The position numbers and the translations under genes were made by a program. 60,634 bases of DNA from CANRIN01 sp964493515 (GTDB lineage Bacteria > Bacillota > Clostridia > Oscillospirales > JAAYOS01), in contig CAZBNJ010000005.1 of assembly GCA_964493515.1 (NCBI GenBank), forward strand, positions 1 through 60,634, written 5' to 3'. How positions within the stretch are numbered: the stretch's first letter is position 1; each line of letters begins with the position of its first letter. Of the stretch, positions 15,607-23,924 are shown piece after piece. Under the pieces are notes generated by a model. The model did not search any database, had not been told where the DNA came from, and saw nothing but the letters and a program-made list of their open reading frames with translations.

Positions 15607-17704
15607 TATGACGATAGGGTTCATCGGAAACCCGAACTGCGGCAAGACCACGCTGTTCAACGCCTACACCGGGGCAAACCTCAAGGTCGCGAACTGGCCG
15701 GGCGTTACGGTGGAGAAGGTCGAGGGCGCGATAAAGGCGCACGGACAGGACATACGGCTGGTCGATCTGCCGGGCACATACAGCCTGACCTCATATACGA
15801 TGGAGGAGCAGGTGTCGCGCAACTTCATCATGGGCGACGACGTGGACGTCATCGTCGACGTTGCCGACGCGTCCGCGCTCGAGCGAAACCTCTACCTCAC
15901 GCTGCAGCTTCTCGAGCTCGGCAAGCCGGTGGTGCTGGCGCTGAACATGATGGACATCGTCCACAAGCGCGGCATGGAGATCGACACCCACCGTCTGCCC
16001 GAGATGCTCGGCATACCGGTGATAGCCGTCTCCGCGCGCAAACGCAACGGACTGTCGGTGCTGCTGCATGCGGCGGTGCACCATAAGGACTCGCACGAGC
16101 CGGAGCGTCTGGAGCATCAGCACGCGCACACGTCGGAGCACATCCACGACCACCACTCCGAGTACGCGATGGTCTATTCGGACGCGATGGAGGACCGCAT
16201 CGACCTCGTGATGACCGAGCTTGAAAGGCTCTACCCCGACCTCAGAAACTACCGCTGGCACGCGATAAAGACGCTCGAGCGCGACGCCGAGGTCTGCGAG
16301 AAATATCCCATCGACCTCGCGCGGGTCCTCGGACTGCCGCAGGGCAGCGACGCCCCGAGCTTTGAGAGCGAGATAATCAACGAGAAGTACGACTTTATTC
16401 AGGAGATAATCGACGAGGTGCTCGTCGGCAAGGAGGAGAAGGAGCAGTCGACCGACCGTGTCGACCGCGTGCTCACCCACCGCGTCTGGGGCATACCGAT
16501 ATTCCTCGGCATAATGGCGATGGTGTTCTTCCTCACCTTCACCATCGGCGACTGGCTGAAGGGATATTTCGAGACGTTCCTCGAGTGGTTCAGCGGCGTC
16601 GCGGGCGATGGGCTTACCGCCGTCGGGGTGCCCGACCTGGTGCGCTCGCTGCTGGTTGACGGAATAATCGCCGGTGTCGGCGGGATACTGACCTTCCTGC
16701 CAAACATCGTGATACTCTTCTTCGCGCTTGCGCTGTTGGAGGACAGCGGCTACATGGCGCGCGTGGCATATGTGATGGATGGCGTGATGGGACGGCTGGG
16801 ACTCAGCGGCCGCGCGTTTATTCCGATGATACTCGGCTTTGGCTGCACCGTGCCCGCGATAATGGCGTCGCGCGCGCTTGAGAGCAGGCGGGACAGGCTT
16901 CGCGTGATGCTGATAACGCCGTTTATGAGCTGCTCGGCGCGCCTTCCGATATACATACTCTTCGCGGGGATGTTCTTCGGCGACAGCGCGATGCTTGTCG
17001 CATACTCGATGTACCTCATCGGACTTGTCATCGCGATAGCCGCGGCGGCGATAATGCAGCTCTTCGGCAGGAAGCACAACGAGAACAGCCTGCTCATCGA
17101 GCTTCCCGAGTACAAGGCGCCCGCCGCGCGCACCGTGTTCATCTACGTCTGGGAGAAGGTCAAGGACTATCTGACCAAGGCGGGCACGATAATCTTCGTT
17201 GCGTCGATAATCATGTGGCTGCTGATGAACTTCGGCCCGCACGGTTTCGTCGGCGAGGACATAAACTCCAGCTTCGGCGCGGTTATCGGTCACTTCCTTG
17301 TCCCCTTCTTCGCGCCGCTCGGTCTCGGAATGTGGCAGATCGCGGTCGCGCTGATGGCGGGAATTTCTGCAAAAGAGGTCGTCGTGTCCAGCTGCGCGGT
17401 GCTGTTCGGCATAGCGGGTCTGAACTCGGCGGCGGGCGAAGTCGAGTTTGCGGCGATGCTCGGCGCGATGGGCTTCGGACAGCTCAACGCCTTCTGCCTC
17501 ATGCTCTTCTGCCTGCTGTACATCCCCTGTGCGGCGGCACTCGGCACGATAGGCGCGGAATTTTCAAAGCTCTATCCCGCGCCGGAGGGCAAGAGGCTCT
17601 TCCTGCCGCGCGGACGGTGGATAGCGGCGGTCGCGGCGTTCCAGCTCGCGGTCGCGTGGGTGGTCACCTTTGCGGTGTGGCAGATAGGAAGCCTATTCGT
17701 ATAA
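15599..17704 (+). CDS. feoB: Ferrous iron transporter FeoB with a histidine-rich linker
   Basis: A 701-residue Fe(II) transporter. The N-terminal G domain has GNPNCGKTT (10-18), DLPGTYSL and NMMD. A linker at residues 157-187 contains eleven histidines (for example HQHAHTSEHIHDHH), which is not a feature of most FeoB proteins. The C-terminal membrane domain has two Gate motifs, with FGCTVPAIMASRALESRRDR in the first and SAKEVVVSSCAVLFGIAG in the second. No FeoC is seen; the linker might supply metal buffering. Its start overlaps feoA, so the two are coupled. Confidence 0.95.
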   Translation: MSDMTIGFIGNPNCGKTTLFNAYTGANLKVANWPGVTVEKVEGAIKAHGQDIRLVDLPGTYSLTSYTMEEQVSRNFIMGDDVDVIVDVADASALERNLYLTLQLLELGKPVVLALNMMDIVHKRGMEIDTHRLPEMLGIPVIAVSARKRNGLSVLLHAAVHHKDSHEPERLEHQHAHTSEHIHDHHSEYAMVYSDAMEDRIDLVMTELERLYPDLRNYRWHAIKTLERDAEVCEKYPIDLARVLGLPQGSDAPSFESEIINEKYDFIQEIIDEVLVGKEEKEQSTDRVDRVLTHRVWGIPIFLGIMAMVFFLTFTIGDWLKGYFETFLEWFSGVAGDGLTAVGVPDLVRSLLVDGIIAGVGGILTFLPNIVILFFALALLEDSGYMARVAYVMDGVMGRLGLSGRAFIPMILGFGCTVPAIMASRALESRRDRLRVMLITPFMSCSARLPIYILFAGMFFGDSAMLVAYSMYLIGLVIAIAAAAIMQLFGRKHNENSLLIELPEYKAPAARTVFIYVWEKVKDYLTKAGTIIFVASIIMWLLMNFGPHGFVGEDINSSFGAVIGHFLVPFFAPLGLGMWQIAVALMAGISAKEVVVSSCAVLFGIAGLNSAAGEVEFAAMLGAMGFGQLNAFCLMLFCLLYIPCAAALGTIGAEFSKLYPAPEGKRLFLPRGRWIAAVAAFQLAVAWVVTFAVWQIGSLFV

Positions 17705-17708
17705 ACAA

Positions 17709-17750
17709 CTCAAAAAAGACGTCGAGCAGCCGCTCGGCGTCTTTTTCTTA
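17709..17750. terminator. Bidirectional terminator between feoB and the ABC-F gene
   Basis: AAAAAGACG and CGTCTTTTT arms close a hairpin with an inner CGAGC/GCTCG. A and T tracts on both sides allow termination in both directions. Confidence 0.88.
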
Positions 17751-19265
17751 TCACAGCTCAATCGTCGATGTGCAGACGTTCTCGCAGAACCGTCGGTCGT
17801 GCTCGACCAGCAACATGGTCGGCTTGAAATTCAGTATCAGCTGCTCTATCTGCTCGCGGCTCTCGAGGTCGATGAAGTTCAGCGGCTCGTCCCACACATA
17901 CAGGTGCGCGCTCTCGCACAGGCTTCGCGCGAGCAGCACCTTCTTCCGCTGACCCGCCGACCAGTCGCGCATATCCTTTGTGAACTGCTCGCGCGAAAAG
18001 CCCAGCTTTCGCAGGATGGCAAGCATCAGCGTGTCGTCCACCCCGCACTCGGCGGCATACTCGCGCGCCGTTCCGCGAAGAAAGCTCGAATCCTGCGGGA
18101 CATAGCTCATCACCATGCCGCTCGCGCGGAACAGGTCGCCGGTGTGCGGAATATCCTCGCCGAGCACAAGCTTCAAAAGCGAGCTTTTGCCGGTGCCGTT
18201 GCGTCCTACCACCGCCGTGCGGTCGCCGGGCTGCAGCTCGAACCGCAGCCGCTCGAACACCGGACGCGCCGCGTCGTAGGCGATAGACAGCTCGCTCGCC
18301 GACAGCAGCGCGCGGCGGATGTCGCTTCGCGGTGACAGCTTCAGATCCTCCACCGTCTCGTCGCGGCGCAGATGGGTCGCTGTCTCGAGCAGCTCGCGTT
18401 TCTCGGCGGCGGCGCTTCCGACCCTCCGCTCGAGCGCCTTTGCCTTTGACGCCGACCGCGCCGCCATCTTGCCGACGTGTCCCCTCGACACGTCCTCGTG
18501 CAGCGCGGCGTTCCTGTTCGACTTCTTGTACTTCGAGCGATCGGCGGCATCGGCGCGTCGCGAAGCCAGCTCCGCCGCCGCGTCCAACCGCTTTACCTCC
18601 TTGCCGAGGCGCTCATTCGTCGCGCGCTCGAACTGCTCGCGGCGGTCACGCTGTTCGCGCCAGACCGAGTAGCCGCCGCGCACCACCTCCGCCGAGTTGT
18701 GGTCGAGCGCGAGGATGTGGTCGGTGCACGCGTCGAGAAACGCGCGGTCGTGGCTGACCAGCAGGAATCCGCTCTTCTGACGCAGATAGTCCGCGACCTG
18801 CTCGCGCGCCGCCGCGTCGAGATGGTTCGTCGGCTCGTCGATCAGCAGGAACCGTCCCTCGCAGGCAAACAGCGCGGCAAGCATCACCTTTGTCCGCTCG
18901 CCGTTGGACAGCGTGTAGTAGTCGCGCCAAAGCAGCTCGTTCGGGTCCGCGCCGAGCTTTGAAAGCTCCATCTCAAGCCGCCACCGCTCAAGCTCGGGTC
19001 GCGCAAGCTCCGCCGCCTCGACAGCGGTCGCGCCCTCCGGCGGGTCGGGGTACGGAAAGTAGTCCGCTCCGCCGCGCACGCCGAGCAGGTTTCCCGACGG
19101 CTCAAGCTCTCCGGACAGTATCCGCAGCAGCGTCGTCTTGCCGCGACCGTTGCGCCCCACCAGCCCCAGCCGCCAGTCGGTGTCCACGCGGAAGTTCAGT
19201 CCCTCAAACACGCTGTCTGCCGAGCCGGGATACGCAAACGTCAAATTTTGTGCTTCAATAATCAT
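17751..19265 (-). CDS. ABC-F ribosomal protection ATPase, Lsa/Vga-like (ARE type)
   Basis: A 504-residue soluble protein with two nucleotide-binding domains and no membrane domain. NBD1 has GRNGRGKTT, LSNGERTK and FLLIDEPTNHLD. NBD2 has GRNGTGKSS, WSAGQRKK and YVWDEPLNFID. The interdomain linker (about 190-290) is rich in Arg, Lys and Ala. The degenerate second signature and the phrase WDEPLNFID with TMLLVEHDRRFC near the end resemble the Lsa/Vga/CplR antibiotic-resistance branch, which displaces lincosamides, pleuromutilins and streptogramin A. ATG 19265 follows GGAGGT. Its leader holds a short peptide and a terminator (see 19285-19512). The drug spectrum is not predictable from sequence. 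Confidence 0.85.
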   Translation of the reverse strand: MIIEAQNLTFAYPGSADSVFEGLNFRVDTDWRLGLVGRNGRGKTTLLRILSGELEPSGNLLGVRGGADYFPYPDPPEGATAVEAAELARPELERWRLEMELSKLGADPNELLWRDYYTLSNGERTKVMLAALFACEGRFLLIDEPTNHLDAAAREQVADYLRQKSGFLLVSHDRAFLDACTDHILALDHNSAEVVRGGYSVWREQRDRREQFERATNERLGKEVKRLDAAAELASRRADAADRSKYKKSNRNAALHEDVSRGHVGKMAARSASKAKALERRVGSAAAEKRELLETATHLRRDETVEDLKLSPRSDIRRALLSASELSIAYDAARPVFERLRFELQPGDRTAVVGRNGTGKSSLLKLVLGEDIPHTGDLFRASGMVMSYVPQDSSFLRGTAREYAAECGVDDTLMLAILRKLGFSREQFTKDMRDWSAGQRKKVLLARSLCESAHLYVWDEPLNFIDLESREQIEQLILNFKPTMLLVEHDRRFCENVCTSTIEL

Positions 19266-19270
19266 ATATA

Positions 19271-19512
19271 CCTCCGAAATACGCAAAAACGGGCGCGGAA
19301 AATCCGCGTCCGTTTGATCTGTCGCAAATTGCGGCATATCGAAGGCAGTTTTGCAGATTTCCCGCGCAACAGCCGCAGAACGGCGGCGGCGCGCGAAGCA
19401 TCGCTCCGCTCACGCCGCAGTCTCCGCCGCAATAACTGTTGCCAAAACCGAAGTTTTATCGGGAAATATGCATCTTTTCACCCTTTTCGTTAGTCATATC
19501 GGTCGTCCGACC
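19271..19512 (-). promoter_or_regulatory. Attenuator leader of the ABC-F gene
   Basis: The transcript should start near 19512 and run 247 bases before the ATG. Just before the ribosome binding site (19271-19276), AAACGG-CGCGGA (19302-19314) pairs with TCCGCG-CCGTTT (19289-19300), with one mismatch, and five T's follow: an intrinsic terminator. Upstream, GCAACAG and CTGTTGC arms and GC-rich repeats can form competing stems. With the five-codon reading frame at 19456-19473 this is the layout of antibiotic-induced transcription attenuation known for vmlR and other ARE genes. Confidence 0.7.
19456..19473 (-). CDS. Leader peptide of the ABC-F gene (five residues)
   Basis: ATG at 19473 opens MHISR and a TAA at 19456-19458. 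AAGGGTG lies about five bases upstream, a good ribosome binding site. It is the first start codon after the predicted transcription start. A ribosome stalled here by a drug could change folding of the downstream leader. It is too short for ordinary gene finders. Confidence 0.55.
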   Translation of the reverse strand: MHISR

Positions 19513-19518
19513 GTGTCT

Positions 19519-19547
19519 ATTGTACCATCCGCCGGCGCGGTTGTCAA
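19519..19547 (-). promoter_or_regulatory. Sigma-A promoter of the ABC-F gene
   Basis: On minus, TTGACA (19542-19547), 17 bases, TACAAT (19519-19524). The palindrome CGGTCGTCCGACCG at 19500-19513 lies at the start point. The promoter begins only five bases after the SLH gene stop. Confidence 0.85.
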
Positions 19548-19551
19548 GCGT

Positions 19552-20211
19552 TCAGCCCGCGACGTACAGGTCGTACACGCGGACAAATATCGCCGCCGCC
19601 TCCGCACGGGTGACCGTCGCGCACGGCCGCAGATACCTGTTCTCGTCCCCCTTTAGCGTGCCGGTCTCTATCGCCCAGCCAAGCCCCTCCGCTGCCCACT
19701 GCGAGCCGGACGCCGCGTCCGCAAAGTGCTCGGTCGCGTGGTCGAGATAGCTCGCGGCGTAGAACTCGAGGGTGTTCATCTGACCCTCGAACCGCTTCGG
19801 GTAGGTCTGCGACAGCCACCTCACGATGAGCGTCACCAGCTCCTCGCGCGTAATGCTGTCTTCGGGCAGGAAGCAGCCCGCCTCGTTTCCGTTGGCTATC
19901 CCGCACCGTTTTGCCCAGCGCAGCGCGGTGCTGTACCAGCCACGCTCGGCGGCGTCCGGAAAGCCGTGCGGCGTCTCGTATGCCGGACGTCCCGCGAGCC
20001 TCCAGAGCACCGTCACCGCCATAGCGCGGTTCATCGGCGCGTCCGGCGAGAAGCTGCCGTCCTCCATGCCGCCGAACAGCCCTATCTCGGTCACGGCTTC
20101 GATGTCCTTTGCCGCCCAGTGCCCATCCGTATCGCTATAAGCCGCAGCGGGGATCGTAAGCAGCGTCGCAAGTGCCAGCACAAGCGCGGCGATTCGCGTC
20201 TTTTTGCTCAT
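19552..20211 (-). CDS. Exported protein made of three S-layer homology domains
   Basis: A 219-residue protein with a cleavable signal peptide (MSKKTRIAALVLALATLLTIPAAA). Three SLH units follow: about residues 25-70 (DTDGHWAAKDIEAVTEIGLFGGMEDGSFSPD), 83-140 (YSTALRWAKRCGIANGNEAGCFLPEDSITREEL) and 160-219. SLH domains bind pyruvylated wall polymers. There is no other domain, so it may be a wall-bound adaptor or decoy. It starts one base after the potD stop with no Shine-Dalgarno, which implies translation coupled to potD. No terminator follows before the ABC-F promoter. Confidence 0.85.
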   Translation of the reverse strand: MSKKTRIAALVLALATLLTIPAAAYSDTDGHWAAKDIEAVTEIGLFGGMEDGSFSPDAPMNRAMAVTVLWRLAGRPAYETPHGFPDAAERGWYSTALRWAKRCGIANGNEAGCFLPEDSITREELVTLIVRWLSQTYPKRFEGQMNTLEFYAASYLDHATEHFADAASGSQWAAEGLGWAIETGTLKGDENRYLRPCATVTRAEAAAIFVRVYDLYVAG

Positions 20212-20212
20212 A

Positions 20213-21316
20213 TCAGCCGTTGATTATCTTCGTCCAGATGTGGTCGTAGTAGCTGACCGACTCGCCGAGATCGACGAACACCTCGCTCTTATCCATTATC
20301 TCCTGCGACGGATACTGCGCGGGGTCGTTCTTTATCTCGTCGTCGAGCGACTCGTAGACCTCGGTCTGCGGCGTCGAGTAGTTGATGTAGTCGCGGTTCA
20401 TCGCGGCGATGTCGGTGCGGCACATGAAGTCCACAAACTTCACCGCGGCGGCGTAGTTCGGCGCGTCCTTCAGGATGCACATCGCGTCAAACCAGAGGTT
20501 CGTGCCCTCCTTGGGTATCGCATAGGCGAGGTCGGGATTGCCCTCCTCCGGGTCCATGCAGGTCACGGCGTCGCCCGAATACACCATCGCGATAGCCGCC
20601 TCGCCCGCTATCATCTTGTCCTTTACGTCGTCGCCGGTGAATCCGAGCACCTTGGTAGCGGCTTCGGCGAGCTTTGCCTCGGCGGCGTCCAGCTCCTCCT
20701 TGGAGGTGGAGTTGAGCGAATAGCCGAGATACTTGAGCGCCATGCCGATGGTGTCGCGCACCGAGTCCATCAGGAACGCGTTGTTGTCGTACTCTCCCGA
20801 CCAATAGACGCCCCAGCTGTCGATAGGCTCGTCCACCATCGTCGTGTTGTAGAGTATACCGAGCGTGCCCCACATATACGCGACCGAATACTCGTTGTTC
20901 GGGTCGTACTCGCGCGACTTGTAGTTGTCGCCTATCTTCGAGTAGTTCTCAAGCTGCGACATATCTATCTTTGCGAGCATATCCTCGTCTATCATGCGCT
21001 TTATCATGTAGTCGGACGGGATTACCACGTCGTATCCGGAGTTCGAGTTCTTGACCTTGGTGTACATCGACTCGTTGAAGTCAAAGGTGTCGTACACGAC
21101 CTTTATCCCCGTCTCCTTCTCGAATATGCCGATGACGTCCGGGTCGATGTAGTCGCCCCAGTTGTACACGTTCAGCGTCGTGCCGACCAGTTCGGGATAC
21201 GGATACTCGGTTGTGCCGCCGCTCGGTTCGTCGTTCGAGTTCGAGCATCCCGCGAACATTCCCATCATCAGTGCCGCGCAAAGCAGCATAACAAGCGTCC
21301 TTTTCAACTCTAACAT
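20213..21316 (-). CDS. potD: Spermidine/putrescine-binding lipoprotein PotD
   Basis: Extracellular substrate-binding lipoprotein of a polyamine ABC importer, 367 residues. The lipobox MFAGC puts the lipid on Cys24. The mature part has the family opening LNVYNWGDYIDPDVIGIFEKETGIKV, YDVVIPSDYMIKRMI and the late motif INYSTPQTEVYESLDDE. An AAGGAG precedes the ATG. It is separated from potC by an MBL hydrolase gene, and a hairpin followed by T's (21349-21369) precedes it, so its expression may be set apart from the membrane components. Confidence 0.93.
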   Translation of the reverse strand: MLELKRTLVMLLCAALMMGMFAGCSNSNDEPSGGTTEYPYPELVGTTLNVYNWGDYIDPDVIGIFEKETGIKVVYDTFDFNESMYTKVKNSNSGYDVVIPSDYMIKRMIDEDMLAKIDMSQLENYSKIGDNYKSREYDPNNEYSVAYMWGTLGILYNTTMVDEPIDSWGVYWSGEYDNNAFLMDSVRDTIGMALKYLGYSLNSTSKEELDAAEAKLAEAATKVLGFTGDDVKDKMIAGEAAIAMVYSGDAVTCMDPEEGNPDLAYAIPKEGTNLWFDAMCILKDAPNYAAAVKFVDFMCRTDIAAMNRDYINYSTPQTEVYESLDDEIKNDPAQYPSQEIMDKSEVFVDLGESVSYYDHIWTKIING

Positions 21317-21348
21317 TTCTCCTTATCAAAAAGATTTCGTCTATTCTA

Positions 21349-21369
21349 AAACCCCGAAGCTCGGAGTTT
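21349..21369 (-). terminator. Weak hairpin upstream of potD
   Basis: AAAC-CCGA and TCGG-GTTT arms around GCT, with a run of T's on the minus strand, lie between the MBL gene and potD. It could be a partial terminator or a site that stabilises transcript ends within the operon. Confidence 0.45.
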
Positions 21370-21374
21370 CGGAA

Positions 21375-22166
21375 TCACTTCAGCTTGGACGGCTCGTACA
21401 CGAGCGAACCGACCATTCCGTACCTCGCGACCAACGCCGTCGGGAAGCGCGCTCCGCCCTCCGCCGGCTGCATCGGGTCGCCTATCATCTCGCCGGATAT
21501 CAGCATCTCCGCAAGCTCGCGCATATCGATTATGTACCGCTCGTTCAGCTGCACCGGCGACTGATTGCTGTGCCCCGGGTATATCATCAGGCCCTCGATA
21601 CCCGCGACCAGCGACTCGAGCCGCTTCATCCCCTCGCAGAAGGTGGTGAGGTCGGTCGAGTGGTCGAGCTGCATCCATATCGAGCCGGAGCCTATCGTGT
21701 CCCCGCTGAACATCTGTCGATTCTCGCGGTCGAGGAACAGCACGCTGCCCTGCGTGTGTCCCGGAAGCTCGATCACCTCCAGCGTCCGCCCGCCGAGGTC
21801 AAATTTGTCCCCGTCGCAGAGCGGCTGAAAGTCGGACGGCGAGTAGGACGCGCCAAACGACCCGATAAGCGCGTCGTCCTTGTGCGAGACGTACGCCGTC
21901 GCGCCGTCGTCGAGTATCGCACGCAGCTCCGCTCCCACATGGTCGCCGTGACCATGGGTGTGCAGCACGACTATCGGCAGGCTCGTGCGCTCGCGGATAA
22001 TGTCGATGAGCCGACGGTCGCCGAAGCTCATCAGCGAATCCACAAACGCGGCGCGCTCGCTTCCGACGATCAGATAGCAGTCCACAAACTGACCGCGGCC
22101 CTCCTCGTGTATCCTCCACACGTTCGGCGCAAGCTCGGTCACGGTAAACGTCGCCTTGTTGTCCAT
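21375..22166 (-). CDS. MBL-fold metallo-hydrolase
   Basis: A 263-residue metallo-beta-lactamase-fold protein with the metal-binding HTHGHGDHVG motif, an Asp/His-bearing GHTQGSVLFLD segment and the later FSGDTIGSGS and IYPGHSN pieces. This set fits the glyoxalase II/lactonase-like branch of dinuclear zinc hydrolases. The substrate is unknown. AGGAGGAG precedes the ATG. It lies between potC and potD in the same orientation. A role connected with polyamine breakdown products is possible but unsupported beyond position. Confidence 0.88.
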   Translation of the reverse strand: MDNKATFTVTELAPNVWRIHEEGRGQFVDCYLIVGSERAAFVDSLMSFGDRRLIDIIRERTSLPIVVLHTHGHGDHVGAELRAILDDGATAYVSHKDDALIGSFGASYSPSDFQPLCDGDKFDLGGRTLEVIELPGHTQGSVLFLDRENRQMFSGDTIGSGSIWMQLDHSTDLTTFCEGMKRLESLVAGIEGLMIYPGHSNQSPVQLNERYIIDMRELAEMLISGEMIGDPMQPAEGGARFPTALVARYGMVGSLVYEPSKLK

Positions 22167-22193
22167 TTCATTCTCCTCCTTTATCGGATGTGC

Positions 22194-22988
22194 CTACTTC
22201 GATGTCTGCTTCCTGCTGTCCCGCGACGAGCGGACGTTTATCACTATCAGCAGTATCAGCACCACTACGAACATTATCGCGCTCAGCGCGTTCATCGACG
22301 GTTTGACGCCGCGGCGTACCTGCGAATATATCTCGGTGGACAGCGTGCCCACACCCGCTCCGGTGGTAAAGAACGATATCACGAAGTCGTCTATCGACAG
22401 CGTGAACGCCAGTATCGCGCCGGTCACGACGCCGGGCATTATCTCGGGCAGCACCACCTTAACGATGGCGCTCAGCGGCGTGCATCCGAGGTCGAGCGCC
22501 GCCTCGTATGCGTGTTTGTTCATCTGTTTCAGCTTTGGCATGACCGACAGTATGACATACGGTATGTTGAAGGTCATGTGCGCAAGCAGCAGGCTCACCC
22601 GTCCGAGCGGTATGCCTATCGACACGAAGAGTATCAGCAGGCTCACGCCGGTCACGATGTCCGCGTTGAGCACCGGAAGGTAGCTCACGTTCATCACAAC
22701 GCCCTGCGGCACGCGGTGCATCGCGTTTATTCCTATCGCCGCCGCCGTGCCGATAATCGTCGCCAGCAGCGCTGCGGCTATCGCGATAAACAGCGTGTTT
22801 CCGAGCGCCTGCATTATCCGCGAGTCGCCAAACAGCTCGACGTACCACTTGAGCGAGAATCCGCCCCATGTACCGCGCGACTTGTTCGCGTTGAACGAGA
22901 AGGTTATCATCACCGCGATAGGCGCGTAGAGGAACAGGAAGATAAGCGCGCTGTACGCGCCCTTCAGTCCCTTGATAAGTCGTTTCAT
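22194..22988 (-). CDS. potC: Spermidine/putrescine ABC transporter permease PotC
   Basis: Second membrane component of the polyamine importer, 264 residues with six hydrophobic helices. The conserved cytoplasmic loop that contacts PotA is seen as YEAALDLGCTPLSAIVKVVLPEIMPGVVTGAILAF. The family end SIDDFVISFFTTG is also present. It is 12 bases after potB. Confidence 0.94.
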   Translation of the reverse strand: MKRLIKGLKGAYSALIFLFLYAPIAVMITFSFNANKSRGTWGGFSLKWYVELFGDSRIMQALGNTLFIAIAAALLATIIGTAAAIGINAMHRVPQGVVMNVSYLPVLNADIVTGVSLLILFVSIGIPLGRVSLLLAHMTFNIPYVILSVMPKLKQMNKHAYEAALDLGCTPLSAIVKVVLPEIMPGVVTGAILAFTLSIDDFVISFFTTGAGVGTLSTEIYSQVRRGVKPSMNALSAIMFVVVLILLIVINVRSSRDSRKQTSK

Positions 22989-23000
22989 CGGCGCGCCCTC

Positions 23001-23924
23001 CTACATCAGCAGCCCGCCGGTCGCGGACTGTTCCTTTTCATACTTGCCCATCACCGCCATAGCGAGCAGGGTGAGCACCATCAGTATCACCGACAGCGCC
23101 GAGCCGAAGCCGTAGTCGCCGGTGGACAAAAACTGCTTTTCTATCGTGTCGCCGATAAGCGATATCTTCGACCCGCCGAGCAGTCGGCTTACGATAAAGG
23201 TCGTGAGCGCCGGCATGAAGGTCATCATTATGCCGCTGGACACTCCGGGCAGCGACAGCGGGAATATCACGCGGCGGAAGGTCTGTCCAAAGCTCGCGCC
23301 CAGGTCTCCGCTTGCCTCCACCATGCTCTTGTCCAGCTTTATCAGCGTGTTGTATATCGGCAGTATCATGAACGGCAGGAAGTTGTACACGTTTCCGAAG
23401 ATGACCGAGCCGGTCGAGTACATGAACTGTATCGGCTTGTCTATCACCCCGATCGCCTTCAGCGCGCTGTTCAGAATGCCGGTGTTTTCAAGTATCGTCA
23501 TCCACGCGTAGGTGCGCAGCAGGAAGTTCATCCACATCGGCAGCACGAACAGGAAGGACACGATGCCGCGGACGCTCGGCTTCATGCGCGACAGTATATA
23601 CGCCATCGGATAGCCGATGACAAGGCAGATGAGCGTGCTGACCAGCGCTATCCACACCGAGCGCCAGAGCACCTGCATATACACCGGGTCGGAGAAGTTG
23701 AAAAATCGCTCGAAAAACTCCCACGTGAAACCGAAGCTGCCGCCGTTTTCGTAGTGGTAGAAGAAGCTGTACACCACCACGAGTATCATCGGCACGACCA
23801 CGAATATCAGCGCGTATGCGCAGTACGGAAGCGCCACCCACGACAGGCGGAACCTCGGCTTTCTGAGCGTTTTCGCGCGCGCCGAAGCTACCTCCGCCTC
23901 GGGATTGAGACGGCGGCCGCTCAC
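23001..23924 (-). CDS. potB: Spermidine/putrescine ABC transporter permease PotB
   Basis: First membrane component, 307 residues. About 30 basic residues precede the first helix (VALPYCAYALIFVVVPMILVVVYSFF). The EAA-type loop VEASGDLGASFGQTFRRVIFPLSLPGVSSG is clear. The start overlaps the potA stop by four bases, so the two are coupled. Confidence 0.94.
   Translation of the reverse strand: MSGRRLNPEAEVASARAKTLRKPRFRLSWVALPYCAYALIFVVVPMILVVVYSFFYHYENGGSFGFTWEFFERFFNFSDPVYMQVLWRSVWIALVSTLICLVIGYPMAYILSRMKPSVRGIVSFLFVLPMWMNFLLRTYAWMTILENTGILNSALKAIGVIDKPIQFMYSTGSVIFGNVYNFLPFMILPIYNTLIKLDKSMVEASGDLGASFGQTFRRVIFPLSLPGVSSGIMMTFMPALTTFIVSRLLGGSKISLIGDTIEKQFLSTGDYGFGSALSVILMVLTLLAMAVMGKYEKEQSATGGLLM

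Noticed and set aside
19266..19337. An N-terminal extension of the ABC-F protein by 24 residues from ATG 19337.
   Set aside because: It would read through the attenuator hairpin and the GGAGGT of the real start; no ribosome binding site precedes it.
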